Positions 6,086 through 12,734 are shown, counted from the stretch's first letter. The stretch: 12,772 nucleotides of DNA from Bacteroidales bacterium UBA1374 (GCA_002305545.1 DBRG01000022.1:1-12772), one strand, 5' to 3'. Program-made: numbers and translations. Notes: a model not told the origin generated them from the sequence alone.

Positions 6086-8498
6086 TGTATACGCCAAACT
6101 TGGCGCCCGGGTGCAATCCGTACTCTACCAGCACGTCAATGGGTCCGAGCGGGCTGTCATAGGAGTACCCGGCTGCAGCACCCAGCATATACATGCCTTT
6201 GTCCCATTCTATCAGTTCCAGCGTGGAGTGGCTTATTCGGGCCACATTTCCCTTAACCCATAAAAAATGATTGTTCCAGATGCGGTAACGTGCTTCAAAA
6301 GCGGTTGCAATGAATTTGTTGTCAACCACTTCTGTGGGTCTGAATCCGTAAAAGGGCAACTGGTGGTCCAGGTAATGGCCGGCAACGGTTCCGCCCACAA
6401 AGTTCTGCATTGGGAAGGCAAATTCCTTCCCGTACAGGAACCGGCCGTATAAGGCAGGCACAAGCGTCCACCTGTCTGATACCGGAACGGCTACATAAAG
6501 GGAAGCGGATATGGCCGAGAAAGGGGTCCCGTCTCGGTATTGTGAAAAATCATCTGTATAGAGCGCATATTCGGCTTTGAAACGCACCCCGGAAGTCGGA
6601 TAATTGGCGTTATCATAGCTGTCGTAACGTACACCGCCACGGTAACTTATCAGGTTCTCGCGCACCCTTTGCCGCTGAAATCCCACATCGTTGGCCATGA
6701 TCATGTTCGGGGAACGGAAGTTTTCATAGCGCGCGCCCAGGTATATGTTGAAATTCCTGTAATAAAAGTTTGCCAGGTCCAGGTTGATACGGTTCTTGTG
6801 GAACCGGATATTGTGCGATGTGGTATCCCGCCCGGTGTAAAGTTCCATGTTCCCGTAGCGGTAGGTATAGGACAATCCGAATTTTCCGAGCCAGGCATCC
6901 TGGTAGAATATCCCCACGTTGATGAACGGATTGGTGGAAAGCCTCCCGGTTGCTTCCAGCAAGCCCCCCCGGAGCTCAGCCGGAGAAAAAACAGCATTGA
7001 TATAACCCGAGGCGATTTCCCTGGTATCGAACCGTATCCCCACGCTCACCGCACTCCGGGAACGCTCCCGGCAATTGAAGGTCAGGTTGTAGCGCCCATC
7101 CTGCTCGACCAGGTTGTAGCTAATGGATGAGAAACTGCCGGTGCCCTTGAAACGGTCCACCGCTTCCCTGAGCGAATTCGTTCCTATGGTGCTGAATTCC
7201 TTGAAGCGGAGCATGCGGCGGAGGTTTTTTTCGTTCAGCGAAGTGATACCGTTGAAGATGATGTATCCCAGTTCAACACTATCTACCACGGGAGAGTCTG
7301 TCCCCGCTTTCCTGTTGGGAGGCATCTTTATATCATCTGCAGGATGTATCCCGATGAGTTCCTTGAAAGCCAGGATGGCATCCCAGTTTTCGCGTGCAAC
7401 GCGTTCTCCCCTGACAAGCAGGGAATCAACGGCCGCTGTGGTGAAACTTGCTGTTGTATAAGGCTCTGTATCGGGGTGAATGTAGAGGTCGGTCAGGCTC
7501 TTGTTTTTTTCGAAAGCATCCCGGGACATCCTTTCCATCATTCGATTGACTATGAACATGAGGTCGTTGTAGTCGTCTTCCCGTATTTCCCCCTTGCTCA
7601 GGCTTTCCAACCGTTCTGTCATCATGCTCACATCCACTCCGATGATGATCTCGGCTCCCATATCCCGTACCACATTCACGGGAAAGTTATTGATCACCCC
7701 GCCGTCAATAAGTATGCGCCCATCCCGTTCCACGGTGGTGAAAGCGCCCGGGATGGACATGCTTGCGCGTATGGCCAGGGGCAGGCTGCCTTCCCGAATG
7801 ACCACCTGGTCCCCGCTTATCAGGTCATAACCCACGCAGGCAAAGGGGATGGGAAGGTCGTCAAAGGATTTCATGTTGTGGTAACCCACCGTATACTCAC
7901 TCAACATGTCCATGACAGAACCGCCGCTCAGCAAACCCGTAGAGATGTGAAAGCGGTCTTTGTCAAAGGGAATGGTTATCAGGGATTTATCCGAGACCTC
8001 CTTTTCAGTGAAAAACAGCTTGTCCCGGGTGATCTTGTCGCTCAGCAAATCCAGCCAATTCTGGGCACGCATGATGCTGTCCATGGCGGCGGGGCTGAAT
8101 CCTATGGCATACATGCCGCCTACGATGGCGCCCATGCTGGTACCTGCTATGTAGTCTATGGGGATGCCCGCCTCTTCAAGCACTTTAAGCACGCCTATGT
8201 GGGCTACGCCTTTGGCTCCGCCACCGCTCAGCACCAGTCCCACTTTCTTGCGTCCCGATCCATACCGCTGCTGCTGCCGTTCCTGCTCCTGTTCTTCCTG
8301 CAGCTCCTGCGGTTGCTCCTGCTGCGGTTGCAGCTTCTCCTCCAGTTCCTGCTCCTGTTCTTGCCGCTCTTGCGGTTGCACCTGCTGCGCACACCGCTGC
8401 TCCGGTTTAAGCATCGGGTCCGGTGCCTGCACAGGCCCCGCCTCGGCAAGGATAAACGGACTTATGAAAAGGGAAGCAAGAAGGACAAAGAAACGCAT
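6063..8498 (-). CDS. Patatin-like phospholipase fused to POTRA and outer-membrane barrel (type Vd-like)
   Basis: Counting from ATG 8498 the protein has 811 residues. A signal peptide (MRFFVLLASLFISPFILA) is followed by a Gln/Glu-rich low-complexity stretch (about 35-79) and a patatin domain (about 84-400). The lipase signature is complete: oxyanion loop GGGAKG (92-97), nucleophile elbow GTSMG with S121, and catalytic D265 in DGG. A POTRA-like domain follows (about 406-466), then a beta-barrel (about 480-811) ending in phenylalanine, the usual C-terminal signal for BAM insertion. The order matches PlpD/FplA-type Vd proteins, so the predicted role is an outer-membrane phospholipase/acyl hydrolase; whether the patatin part faces out is inferred. 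An upstream ATG at 8525 would add nine residues. A -7 box at 8514-8521 would lie inside that extension, which favours 8498. The gene stands alone, converging on the CNNM gene and diverging from the ketosynthase-like gene. Confidence 0.9.
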   Translation of the reverse strand: MRFFVLLASLFISPFILAEAGPVQAPDPMLKPEQRCAQQVQPQERQEQEQELEEKLQPQQEQPQELQEEQEQERQQQRYGSGRKKVGLVLSGGGAKGVAHIGVLKVLEEAGIPIDYIAGTSMGAIVGGMYAIGFSPAAMDSIMRAQNWLDLLSDKITRDKLFFTEKEVSDKSLITIPFDKDRFHISTGLLSGGSVMDMLSEYTVGYHNMKSFDDLPIPFACVGYDLISGDQVVIREGSLPLAIRASMSIPGAFTTVERDGRILIDGGVINNFPVNVVRDMGAEIIIGVDVSMMTERLESLSKGEIREDDYNDLMFIVNRMMERMSRDAFEKNKSLTDLYIHPDTEPYTTASFTTAAVDSLLVRGERVARENWDAILAFKELIGIHPADDIKMPPNRKAGTDSPVVDSVELGYIIFNGITSLNEKNLRRMLRFKEFSTIGTNSLREAVDRFKGTGSFSSISYNLVEQDGRYNLTFNCRERSRSAVSVGIRFDTREIASGYINAVFSPAELRGGLLEATGRLSTNPFINVGIFYQDAWLGKFGLSYTYRYGNMELYTGRDTTSHNIRFHKNRINLDLANFYYRNFNIYLGARYENFRSPNMIMANDVGFQRQRVRENLISYRGGVRYDSYDNANYPTSGVRFKAEYALYTDDFSQYRDGTPFSAISASLYVAVPVSDRWTLVPALYGRFLYGKEFAFPMQNFVGGTVAGHYLDHQLPFYGFRPTEVVDNKFIATAFEARYRIWNNHFLWVKGNVARISHSTLELIEWDKGMYMLGAAAGYSYDSPLGPIDVLVEYGLHPGAKFGVYINLGKYF
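8262..8396 (-). repeat. Gln/Glu-rich low-complexity tract with an internal 18-bp direct repeat
   Basis: The stretch encodes about 45 residues that are nearly all Q, E, R, L and P, between the signal peptide and the patatin domain. On the plus strand an exact 18-bp repeat GTTCCTGCTCCTGTTCTT occurs at 8279-8296 and 8345-8362, a period of 66 bp (22 codons), so the frame is kept. This suggests growth by slippage or unequal duplication. The segment is probably a disordered, highly polar periplasmic linker. Confidence 0.8.
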
Positions 8499-8513
8499 AA
8501 CTGCCTTTTTCCA

Positions 8514-8521
8514 CAAAATTA
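8514..8521 (-). promoter_or_regulatory. Candidate -7 box for the patatin gene
   Basis: On the minus strand these bases read TAATTTTG, a full match to the Bacteroidota -7 consensus TAnnTTTG. The transcript would start near 8508, giving a leader of about ten bases to ATG 8498. No TTTG is found at the expected -33 spacing, so this is only a candidate. It forms a divergent pair with the plus-strand box at 8542. Confidence 0.35.
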
Positions 8522-8541
8522 TCATTTTTTGGAAAAATTCC

Positions 8542-8549
8542 TACATTTG
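8542..8549 (+). promoter_or_regulatory. Candidate -7 box for the ketosynthase-like operon
   Basis: TACATTTG fully matches the TAnnTTTG consensus. A start about five bases downstream falls at 8554-8556, only two to seven bases before the two possible start codons (ATG 8558, ATG 8561), so the message may be leaderless or nearly so. The expected -33 position (about 8519-8522) reads TTAT rather than TTTG, so the match is partial. Confidence 0.4.
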
Positions 8550-8557
8550 TAATTGCA

Positions 8558-9763
8558 ATGATGTACAAAATTGGTGACGGCATTATTTCTCCTCTCGGTT
8601 CTACAACAGAAGAAAATTTTCAGGCCGTAAAGGCAGGTTATTCAGGCATAAGACAGTTCCCGGCAGGTTTCAGGGGATTGTCGCACCCAATTCTGGCCGC
8701 CCTGATCAGTCCCAGGGACCTGGAGAACCTGGCCGCACCTTATGCCGGGGCACGTACCCACATGATGTCCAGGTACCGCCAGGCCATGTCTGCCGTTTTT
8801 GAATCTACCGTATCCAATACCGTACCCGAGATCTACAGGAACGAAATTTTTACGAGTCCCCGTGTAGCGTTTATTTTTTGTACCACCAAGGGAGATGTCG
8901 ACTCGTTCCGCGAACTGAGTGATCAGACCCTTAATCCCAGGCTCTATCCCTGGCACGTGTCCCAGCAAATGATGAACGAATTGAATTTGCACGGGAAACC
9001 ATATGTGGTCATGAATTCCGCCATGGCCGGCATGCAGGCCCAGATAGTAGCCAACCGGCTGTTATGCAAAGGCAGTCCTTATGATTTTGCCGTGATCATA
9101 GGGGTAGAACTGATCAGTATGTTCACCGTTTTTCTTTTAAGCCAGGCTGGTCTTGTAAGCGATAAGCCGGTACGGCCGTTTGATAAGGAAGGGGATGGCA
9201 CTAACCCGGGCGAATCTGCCTCCTGTGCCATATTTGTAAGTGAAGAGCGGTTTCAGAAAGACAAAAAGCATCTGAACATGCCGTGCTTTATTAAATTCAA
9301 AGGGGGTGCCGTCATGACAGATCCATGCAAAGGCGGGAGCTTTGACACTAAGGGCCAGGCTTTACAAAGGGCCATTCAGAAAGTGATGACCCGGGAAAAT
9401 GCCAGGAGCCTTTCTTTTATCAATGCGCACGGGGTGGGTCTGACAGTTATTGACAACACCACATCCATTGCCATTGAGGAGGCCGGCTTACGCAGGGTGC
9501 CTGTCAATTGTTTTGAAGGCAGCTTTGGACATAGTTCCGGGTCTACAAGCCTTATGAACAGCATACTAGGAGCTAAATCGCTGGAAGAGGGAATCATATT
9601 GCCCACCCTGGGTTACAGAAACCACGGGGTTGATGGCCGGATCCAGATCGTTACTACTGTCAAAACCTCGAACAAGAACAGTTTTCTCAATGTATCCACC
9701 GGTTTTGGAGGAGTTAATGCTGCAATCCTTTATACAAAAGAAAAGAATCATCATGCTCATTAA
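8558..9763 (+). CDS. Beta-ketoacyl synthase-fold protein lacking the catalytic cysteine
   Basis: This 401-residue protein has the full-length thiolase-like fold of FabF-type condensing enzymes. Recognisable segments are the N-terminal GIISPLGSTTEEN (8-20), the nucleophile-elbow region VVMNSAMAGMQA (150-161), the VRPFDKEGDGTNPGESA block (205-221), NAHG (289-292), GSFGHSSGS (321-329) and the closing GFGGVNAA (382-389). Aligned by motif to FabF, the tetrad C163-H303-K335-H340 becomes M156-H291-E320-H325. The two histidines remain, but the acyl-accepting cysteine is Met and the lysine is Glu. It therefore should not condense acyl chains by the normal route. It could be a chain-length-factor-like partner or a decarboxylase-type remnant. 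The frame is intact and the fold motifs are kept, arguing against a pseudogene. Its last 11 bases overlap the next gene. ATG 8561 is an equally possible start. Confidence 0.75.
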   Translation: MMYKIGDGIISPLGSTTEENFQAVKAGYSGIRQFPAGFRGLSHPILAALISPRDLENLAAPYAGARTHMMSRYRQAMSAVFESTVSNTVPEIYRNEIFTSPRVAFIFCTTKGDVDSFRELSDQTLNPRLYPWHVSQQMMNELNLHGKPYVVMNSAMAGMQAQIVANRLLCKGSPYDFAVIIGVELISMFTVFLLSQAGLVSDKPVRPFDKEGDGTNPGESASCAIFVSEERFQKDKKHLNMPCFIKFKGGAVMTDPCKGGSFDTKGQALQRAIQKVMTRENARSLSFINAHGVGLTVIDNTTSIAIEEAGLRRVPVNCFEGSFGHSSGSTSLMNSILGAKSLEEGIILPTLGYRNHGVDGRIQIVTTVKTSNKNSFLNVSTGFGGVNAAILYTKEKNHHAH

Positions 9764-10388
9764 GTCGTTTTGCAGGATAACCAACCAATCCATTGTTCTG
9801 GACAGGGCAAGGTGCCCTGAACTGGAAAAACTCATGATGGGCAACCATGTGGTTGAAGACCTTGACCGCATTTTTTCATTTCTGAAAGTGGATTTTCCCG
9901 GCTATAAAAACATGGATGATTACAGCAAGCTTGGATTCATAACCGCGGAATTGCTTATGAGACACAACGGTTACGACCCTTCTGCGAGTAAACCCGATAT
10001 GGGACTGTTCATATACTCCCGCTCTGGTTGCCTAGGGGCCGATTACAACCTTGTACGCGTGATGGAAGGACTACACGCAGACGACCAGGCATATAAACGC
10101 TCCATACCCAATGCCGTATGCAGTGATATTGCATTAAGGCACAACATACAGGGCGAGATGGAAATATTTCTTTCAGACGGATTCATCTACGAGCAGTTTT
10201 TCAGAACATGTTTTGGCACCCTGGAGACCGAGCCCTCGCTGAATACATTATTGGCAGGATATTTGGAGTGTTACGGAGGGTACGCATCATCCCTTCTGTG
10301 CCTGCTCACGCGTTCACCCGAACATCCACCCATGGATTATGACCTGCGGGAAGAGCGGTTTTGCATAGATTTGTTGCGGATATATTGA
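9753..10388 (+). CDS. Half-size ketosynthase-like protein (N-terminal thiolase-fold domain only)
   Basis: This 211-residue protein has weak resemblance to the N-terminal half of ketosynthases. DYSKLGFITAELLMRHNGYD (56-75) looks like the paired helix before the first core strand. MGLFIYSRSGCLGADYN (83-99) resembles the 'gvv..t..gg..sd' strand and loop. SIPNAVCSDIALRHNIQGE (117-135) resembles the 'lpN...g.ia...gl.Gp' segment. At the elbow (about 137-146) it reads EIFLSDGF, with no nucleophilic cysteine. The protein stops where the C-terminal half would begin. Short ketosynthase-like proteins of this kind (Ketoacyl-synt_2, ApeC-like) occur in aryl polyene clusters, but no carrier protein, dehydratase or other cluster gene is present here. 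ATG 9753 was chosen because upstream codons in frame lie inside the ketosynthase-like gene; the 11-bp overlap suggests coupled translation. The fold assignment is inference. Confidence 0.55.
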   Translation: MLIKSFCRITNQSIVLDRARCPELEKLMMGNHVVEDLDRIFSFLKVDFPGYKNMDDYSKLGFITAELLMRHNGYDPSASKPDMGLFIYSRSGCLGADYNLVRVMEGLHADDQAYKRSIPNAVCSDIALRHNIQGEMEIFLSDGFIYEQFFRTCFGTLETEPSLNTLLAGYLECYGGYASSLLCLLTRSPEHPPMDYDLREERFCIDLLRIY

Positions 10389-10411
10389 TGGGAGAGATAA
10401 TATTTTAAGAC

Positions 10412-11755
10412 GTGATAGAAGATTTCCCGGAACATTTAAGACCTTATACCGATGAACAGATACCGGCAGCCATGCAGCGCATTGCTGCGCACCGGTACTT
10501 TCCGGACGTGGCGGCAATGATCTTTCCCGGGATAACACCAGCGGAAGCCATAAGGAAGGTCCTGGAAGTGAAGACTGTTCATCAATTCCAGATGGAGTGG
10601 ATGTACGCATTCAACAAGCGTGTGATTGACTCCACCATGGAAAGCTTCACGTACCATTTCAGCCCCGGTATCAGGCCGGATGTGGGCTACCTTTACATTT
10701 CCAACCACAGGGATATCATCCTGGACACTTCTTTGCTGCAGATGGTATTTGTTGACCAGGGACTGCCCACCAGTATGATAACCTACGGGGACAACCTAAT
10801 TGTGAACCAACTGGCAGATGACCTTGCACGGTCAAACAAAATGTTCAAGGTGGTCAGGCAGGGCAACAAACGGGAGTTGTTCAAGAACTCGGTCCTGTTG
10901 AGCGAATTTCTGCGAAGCTGCATACGTCAGGGCGACTCCTGCTGGATTGCCCAACGCAACGGCCGGACAAAAGACGGGCTGGACAAGACAGCCCCGGCAC
11001 TCGTGAAAATGATGGGGATGAGCGGTATGCGAGGCGCTGCGGGTGATGCGAATGCTGCGGATGGCAGGATTGCTGCCGGCGATGCGGCTGCTGCGGGAGG
11101 CGGGCTGAATGACCTGGTTAAAAATTATGCTGCCCTGAACATTGTGCCCGTAGCTATTTCCTACGAATACGAATCATGCGATTTCCTTAAGACAAAGGAA
11201 CTGCTGGCTGCTCAAAATGCCCCTGATGGCAAAACCTACATAAAGGACGAAGACGAAGACCTGATCAGTATGATAACCGGGATCTCGCAGTGGAAGGGCG
11301 AAGTACACATCCATGTATGTGATCCGCTCACACGCGAAGAACTGGAAGCATGTGTTGAAAGTGCCGGACACAGTACAAGCGAACAGATGCAAAGCGGAAG
11401 TTCAGAGCCATTCAGCAGCAAGTTGACAGGTTGCTGTGCCGGGCGGCATGGCGGTCAGGACGTCAATGCATTCGCCACTAACCTATGTGCTCTGATTGAC
11501 AGCAAGATACGGCATAACTACAAGTGCTTCCCATCCAATTATATTGCCTACGATATGCTGCACGGCAGTAGCACCCACAAAAACCAATATACTGACCAGG
11601 ATAAAGCTGCCTTCCTCAAGCGCCTGGAAGCTCTGCCGCAAAAGGTTTTTGGTAGTAATGCCGATGAAGCGTTACCGGAAGTTCTGAAGGAAGCACAACA
11701 CATTTTCCTGAAAATTTATGCTAATCCTGTACGGAGGAGTGCCGCGCACACTTGA
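10412..11755 (+). CDS. Cytosolic glycerolipid-type acyltransferase (PlsC/PlsB superfamily)
   Basis: The 447-residue protein has no clear transmembrane segment. The acyltransferase block runs from about 90 to 260. SNHRDIILD (97-105) carries the catalytic His (H99), with D105 five residues after it rather than the classic NHx4D; in this subfamily D101 may serve instead. GDNLI (126-130) and the KVVRQGNKREL segment (146-156) follow, then WIAQRNGRTKDG (178-189). That last motif corresponds to the glycerophosphate-binding EGR motif but with Asn183 where I expect Glu. ISYEYESCD (249-257) and a C-terminal HNY..FPSNYIAYD block (369-381) complete it. Family members move an acyl chain onto glycerol-3-phosphate, lysophosphatidate or another acceptor. 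Two stretches (206-232 and 314-350) look like lineage-specific inserts. The start is GTG at 10412: an in-frame TAA at 10406-10408 forbids extension, and PEHLRPYTDEQIP looks like a genuine N-terminus. It lies 23 bp after the half-ketosynthase gene, probably co-transcribed. Confidence 0.8.
   Translation: MIEDFPEHLRPYTDEQIPAAMQRIAAHRYFPDVAAMIFPGITPAEAIRKVLEVKTVHQFQMEWMYAFNKRVIDSTMESFTYHFSPGIRPDVGYLYISNHRDIILDTSLLQMVFVDQGLPTSMITYGDNLIVNQLADDLARSNKMFKVVRQGNKRELFKNSVLLSEFLRSCIRQGDSCWIAQRNGRTKDGLDKTAPALVKMMGMSGMRGAAGDANAADGRIAAGDAAAAGGGLNDLVKNYAALNIVPVAISYEYESCDFLKTKELLAAQNAPDGKTYIKDEDEDLISMITGISQWKGEVHIHVCDPLTREELEACVESAGHSTSEQMQSGSSEPFSSKLTGCCAGRHGGQDVNAFATNLCALIDSKIRHNYKCFPSNYIAYDMLHGSSTHKNQYTDQDKAAFLKRLEALPQKVFGSNADEALPEVLKEAQHIFLKIYANPVRRSAAHT
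11027..11107 (+). repeat. Ala/Gly/Asp-rich low-complexity insert in the acyltransferase
   Basis: The DNA is built of imperfect GCTGCGG, GATGCG and GCTGCC-like units and encodes about 27 residues almost wholly A, G and D (206-232). It separates two conserved blocks (KMMGMSG before, LNIVPVAISYEY after) that I expect to be nearly adjacent in relatives. The frame is kept. It probably forms a disordered surface loop created by repeat expansion. Confidence 0.7.
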
Positions 11756-11780
11756 TGTATTGACCTGTATCACAGAAGAT

Positions 11781-11815
11781 TAACAAAATAGCTCTCTAGG
11801 AGAGCTCTTTTGTTA
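11781..11815. terminator. Bidirectional intrinsic terminator
   Basis: Bases 11781-11796 pair with 11800-11815 in a 16-bp stem with one T/C mismatch and a TAG loop. The inner part is GC-containing (GCTCTC/GAGAGC). The outer part is A-rich on the left (AACAAAA) and T-rich on the right (TTTTGTT), so it gives a hairpin with a U-rich end when transcribed from either side. It lies between the acyltransferase stop (11755) and the cutC stop (11828), which converge, and fits termination of both. Confidence 0.85.
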
Positions 11816-11827
11816 TGTTGCTGATAA

Positions 11828-12691
11828 TCAGCAGGATGAATGAAAGGTGCGCAGCAGTACTTCGGGGATTCCCGGCCGCTCCGACAGGTGAACTGCCGGA
11901 ACGCCGGTCTGGCGGATTATTTTAGTCACATTGTCAACGGTAACGCCCTTGCCGGCCATAATTGTGATGCGTCCGGCTGCCTTATCCACCAGTTGGCTGA
12001 GCATGGGGATCCCGGCCTCGGCATTCGGCGCCTGACCCGAGGTCAAAATGGTGCTGAAGCCCAGGTTTATGATCTGTTCCAGCGTGCCGAGGGGATCCCG
12101 GCATTCATCAAATGCCCGGTGAAACACCAAAGTCAAAGGCCGAGGCGAGGTGCAAGTGGCAGTAGCGGTACCAATGGCAGAAGCAGTGGCGGGGCCAGGC
12201 CCGGGGGCGGTGGCAGCATTAATCATCAGGTGAAGAGCAGGGAGGTCGGGGTCGCCTTCTGAGGTGAGCGCTCCTATCACCACGCCCCGCACACCTATCT
12301 GGCGGCACAGGCGGATGGATTCGCACATGGTTCCTACCTCGGCGTGAGAAAAACAAAAATTGCCGGGACGGCACCGTATAAGGACGTGCGTCCGCTCCAG
12401 AAATTCTTCAAGAGAGATGCCGGTGTGCTGCTGGTCGGGTGGGAAGGTGCCGATGTGTTGCAAAGTGGGCTGCTGTATGGGCTGGTAGGTGCGGGTGTGC
12501 TGCTGGTATGGTGGAACGGTGCCGGTGTGCTGCGGGGTAGAGGGGAAGGTGGCGGGGTGCAGCAGGCTGAGCCAGGCTGGGGTGAGGCCTCCGCAGGAGA
12601 GGTCGGAGCAAATTTCCAGGCGGTGGGCGCCGGCCCGGAGCATGGCCAGGGCACTATCCAAGCTGGTGCAGCAAACTTCTAAAAGGACCAT
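11828..12691 (-). CDS. cutC: CutC-family protein
   Basis: This 287-residue predicted TIM-barrel protein is of the copper homeostasis CutC family. Shared motifs in order: N-terminal LLEVCCTSLDSALAMLRAGA (3-22), RLEICSDLSCGGLTPAW (24-40), RCRPGNFCFSHAE (106-118; E. coli RPRGGDFCYSDGE), GVVIGALTSEGDPDLP (136-151), LVFHRAFDECRDPL (188-201), TSGQ (217-220), IMAGKGV (244-250) and VHLS (267-270). The function is uncertain; in E. coli the copper phenotype was later traced to an sRNA (MicL) at the cutC locus. Two inserts of low complexity interrupt the core: residues about 47-93 (P/Q/H/T-rich, two 24-residue repeats) and about 159-184 (A/T/P/G-rich). The C-terminus ends about ten residues after the VHLS segment, shorter than E. 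coli CutC. ATG 12691 opens directly with the conserved first strand. The gene stands alone, converging with the acyltransferase. Confidence 0.88.
   Translation of the reverse strand: MVLLEVCCTSLDSALAMLRAGAHRLEICSDLSCGGLTPAWLSLLHPATFPSTPQHTGTVPPYQQHTRTYQPIQQPTLQHIGTFPPDQQHTGISLEEFLERTHVLIRCRPGNFCFSHAEVGTMCESIRLCRQIGVRGVVIGALTSEGDPDLPALHLMINAATAPGPGPATASAIGTATATCTSPRPLTLVFHRAFDECRDPLGTLEQIINLGFSTILTSGQAPNAEAGIPMLSQLVDKAAGRITIMAGKGVTVDNVTKIIRQTGVPAVHLSERPGIPEVLLRTFHSSC
12140..12217 (-). repeat. Ala/Thr/Pro-rich low-complexity insert in cutC
   Basis: This stretch encodes about 26 residues (159-184) rich in A, T, P and G, with short PGPGPATA and TATAT units. It sits between the helix LPALHLMINAA and the strand LTLVFHRAF. 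In E. coli CutC these are joined by only a few residues (AAAGPLAVTFHRAF). It is in frame and separate from the 72-bp repeat. Confidence 0.65.
12419..12533 (-). repeat. 72-bp tandem repeat inside cutC
   Basis: On the plus strand the 43-bp segments 12419-12461 and 12491-12533 are near-identical (GC followed by GGTGTGCTGCTGGT in both, later GGTGCCG..GTG). The period is 72 bp, or 24 codons. The protein copies read QHIGTFPPDQQHTGI and QHTGTVPPYQQHTRT. The repeats form most of the first insert in CutC and keep the frame, as expected for unequal duplication in a tolerated surface loop. Confidence 0.75.
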
Positions 12692-12710
12692 ACTGTGTTG
12701 TTTTGAGAAT

Positions 12711-12718
12711 CAAAGTTA
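12711..12718 (-). promoter_or_regulatory. Candidate -7 box for cutC
   Basis: The minus strand reads TAACTTTG, a full match to TAnnTTTG. A start about five bases on would lie near 12705, giving a leader of about 14 bases to ATG 12691. At the expected -33 spacing the minus strand reads CTGC rather than TTTG, so the match is incomplete. The placement between an ATG and an AT-rich spacer supports it. Confidence 0.45.
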
Positions 12719-12734
12719 GAAAAAAAAGACTTTT

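Noticed and set aside
7344..8552. Plus-strand open frame of 402 codons opposite the patatin gene
   Set aside because: It is the complement of a clear patatin-barrel gene. Its product is His-rich and ends in a Leu run that mirrors the CAG/CTG-rich Q/E tract; no domain or start signal was seen.
9630..9752. N-terminal extension of the half-ketosynthase gene into the preceding gene
   Set aside because: These codons overlap the well-supported C-terminal part of the ketosynthase-like protein, and an ATG at 9753 fits a coupled start.
8558..11755. Aryl polyene or flexirubin biosynthesis cluster
   Set aside because: No acyl carrier protein, active ketosynthase, dehydratase, ammonia lyase or exporter is present in the window, so naming such a cluster would overreach.
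11820..11832. Perfect 13-base palindrome GCTGATAATCAGC at the cutC stop
   Set aside because: Short, overlaps coding sequence, lacks a T-tract, and the stronger hairpin at 11781-11815 explains termination; could be chance.
12344..12682. Plus-strand open frame of 112 codons opposite cutC
   Set aside because: Gly/Val/Ala-rich shadow of the cutC repeat region; cutC motifs are clear on the minus strand.
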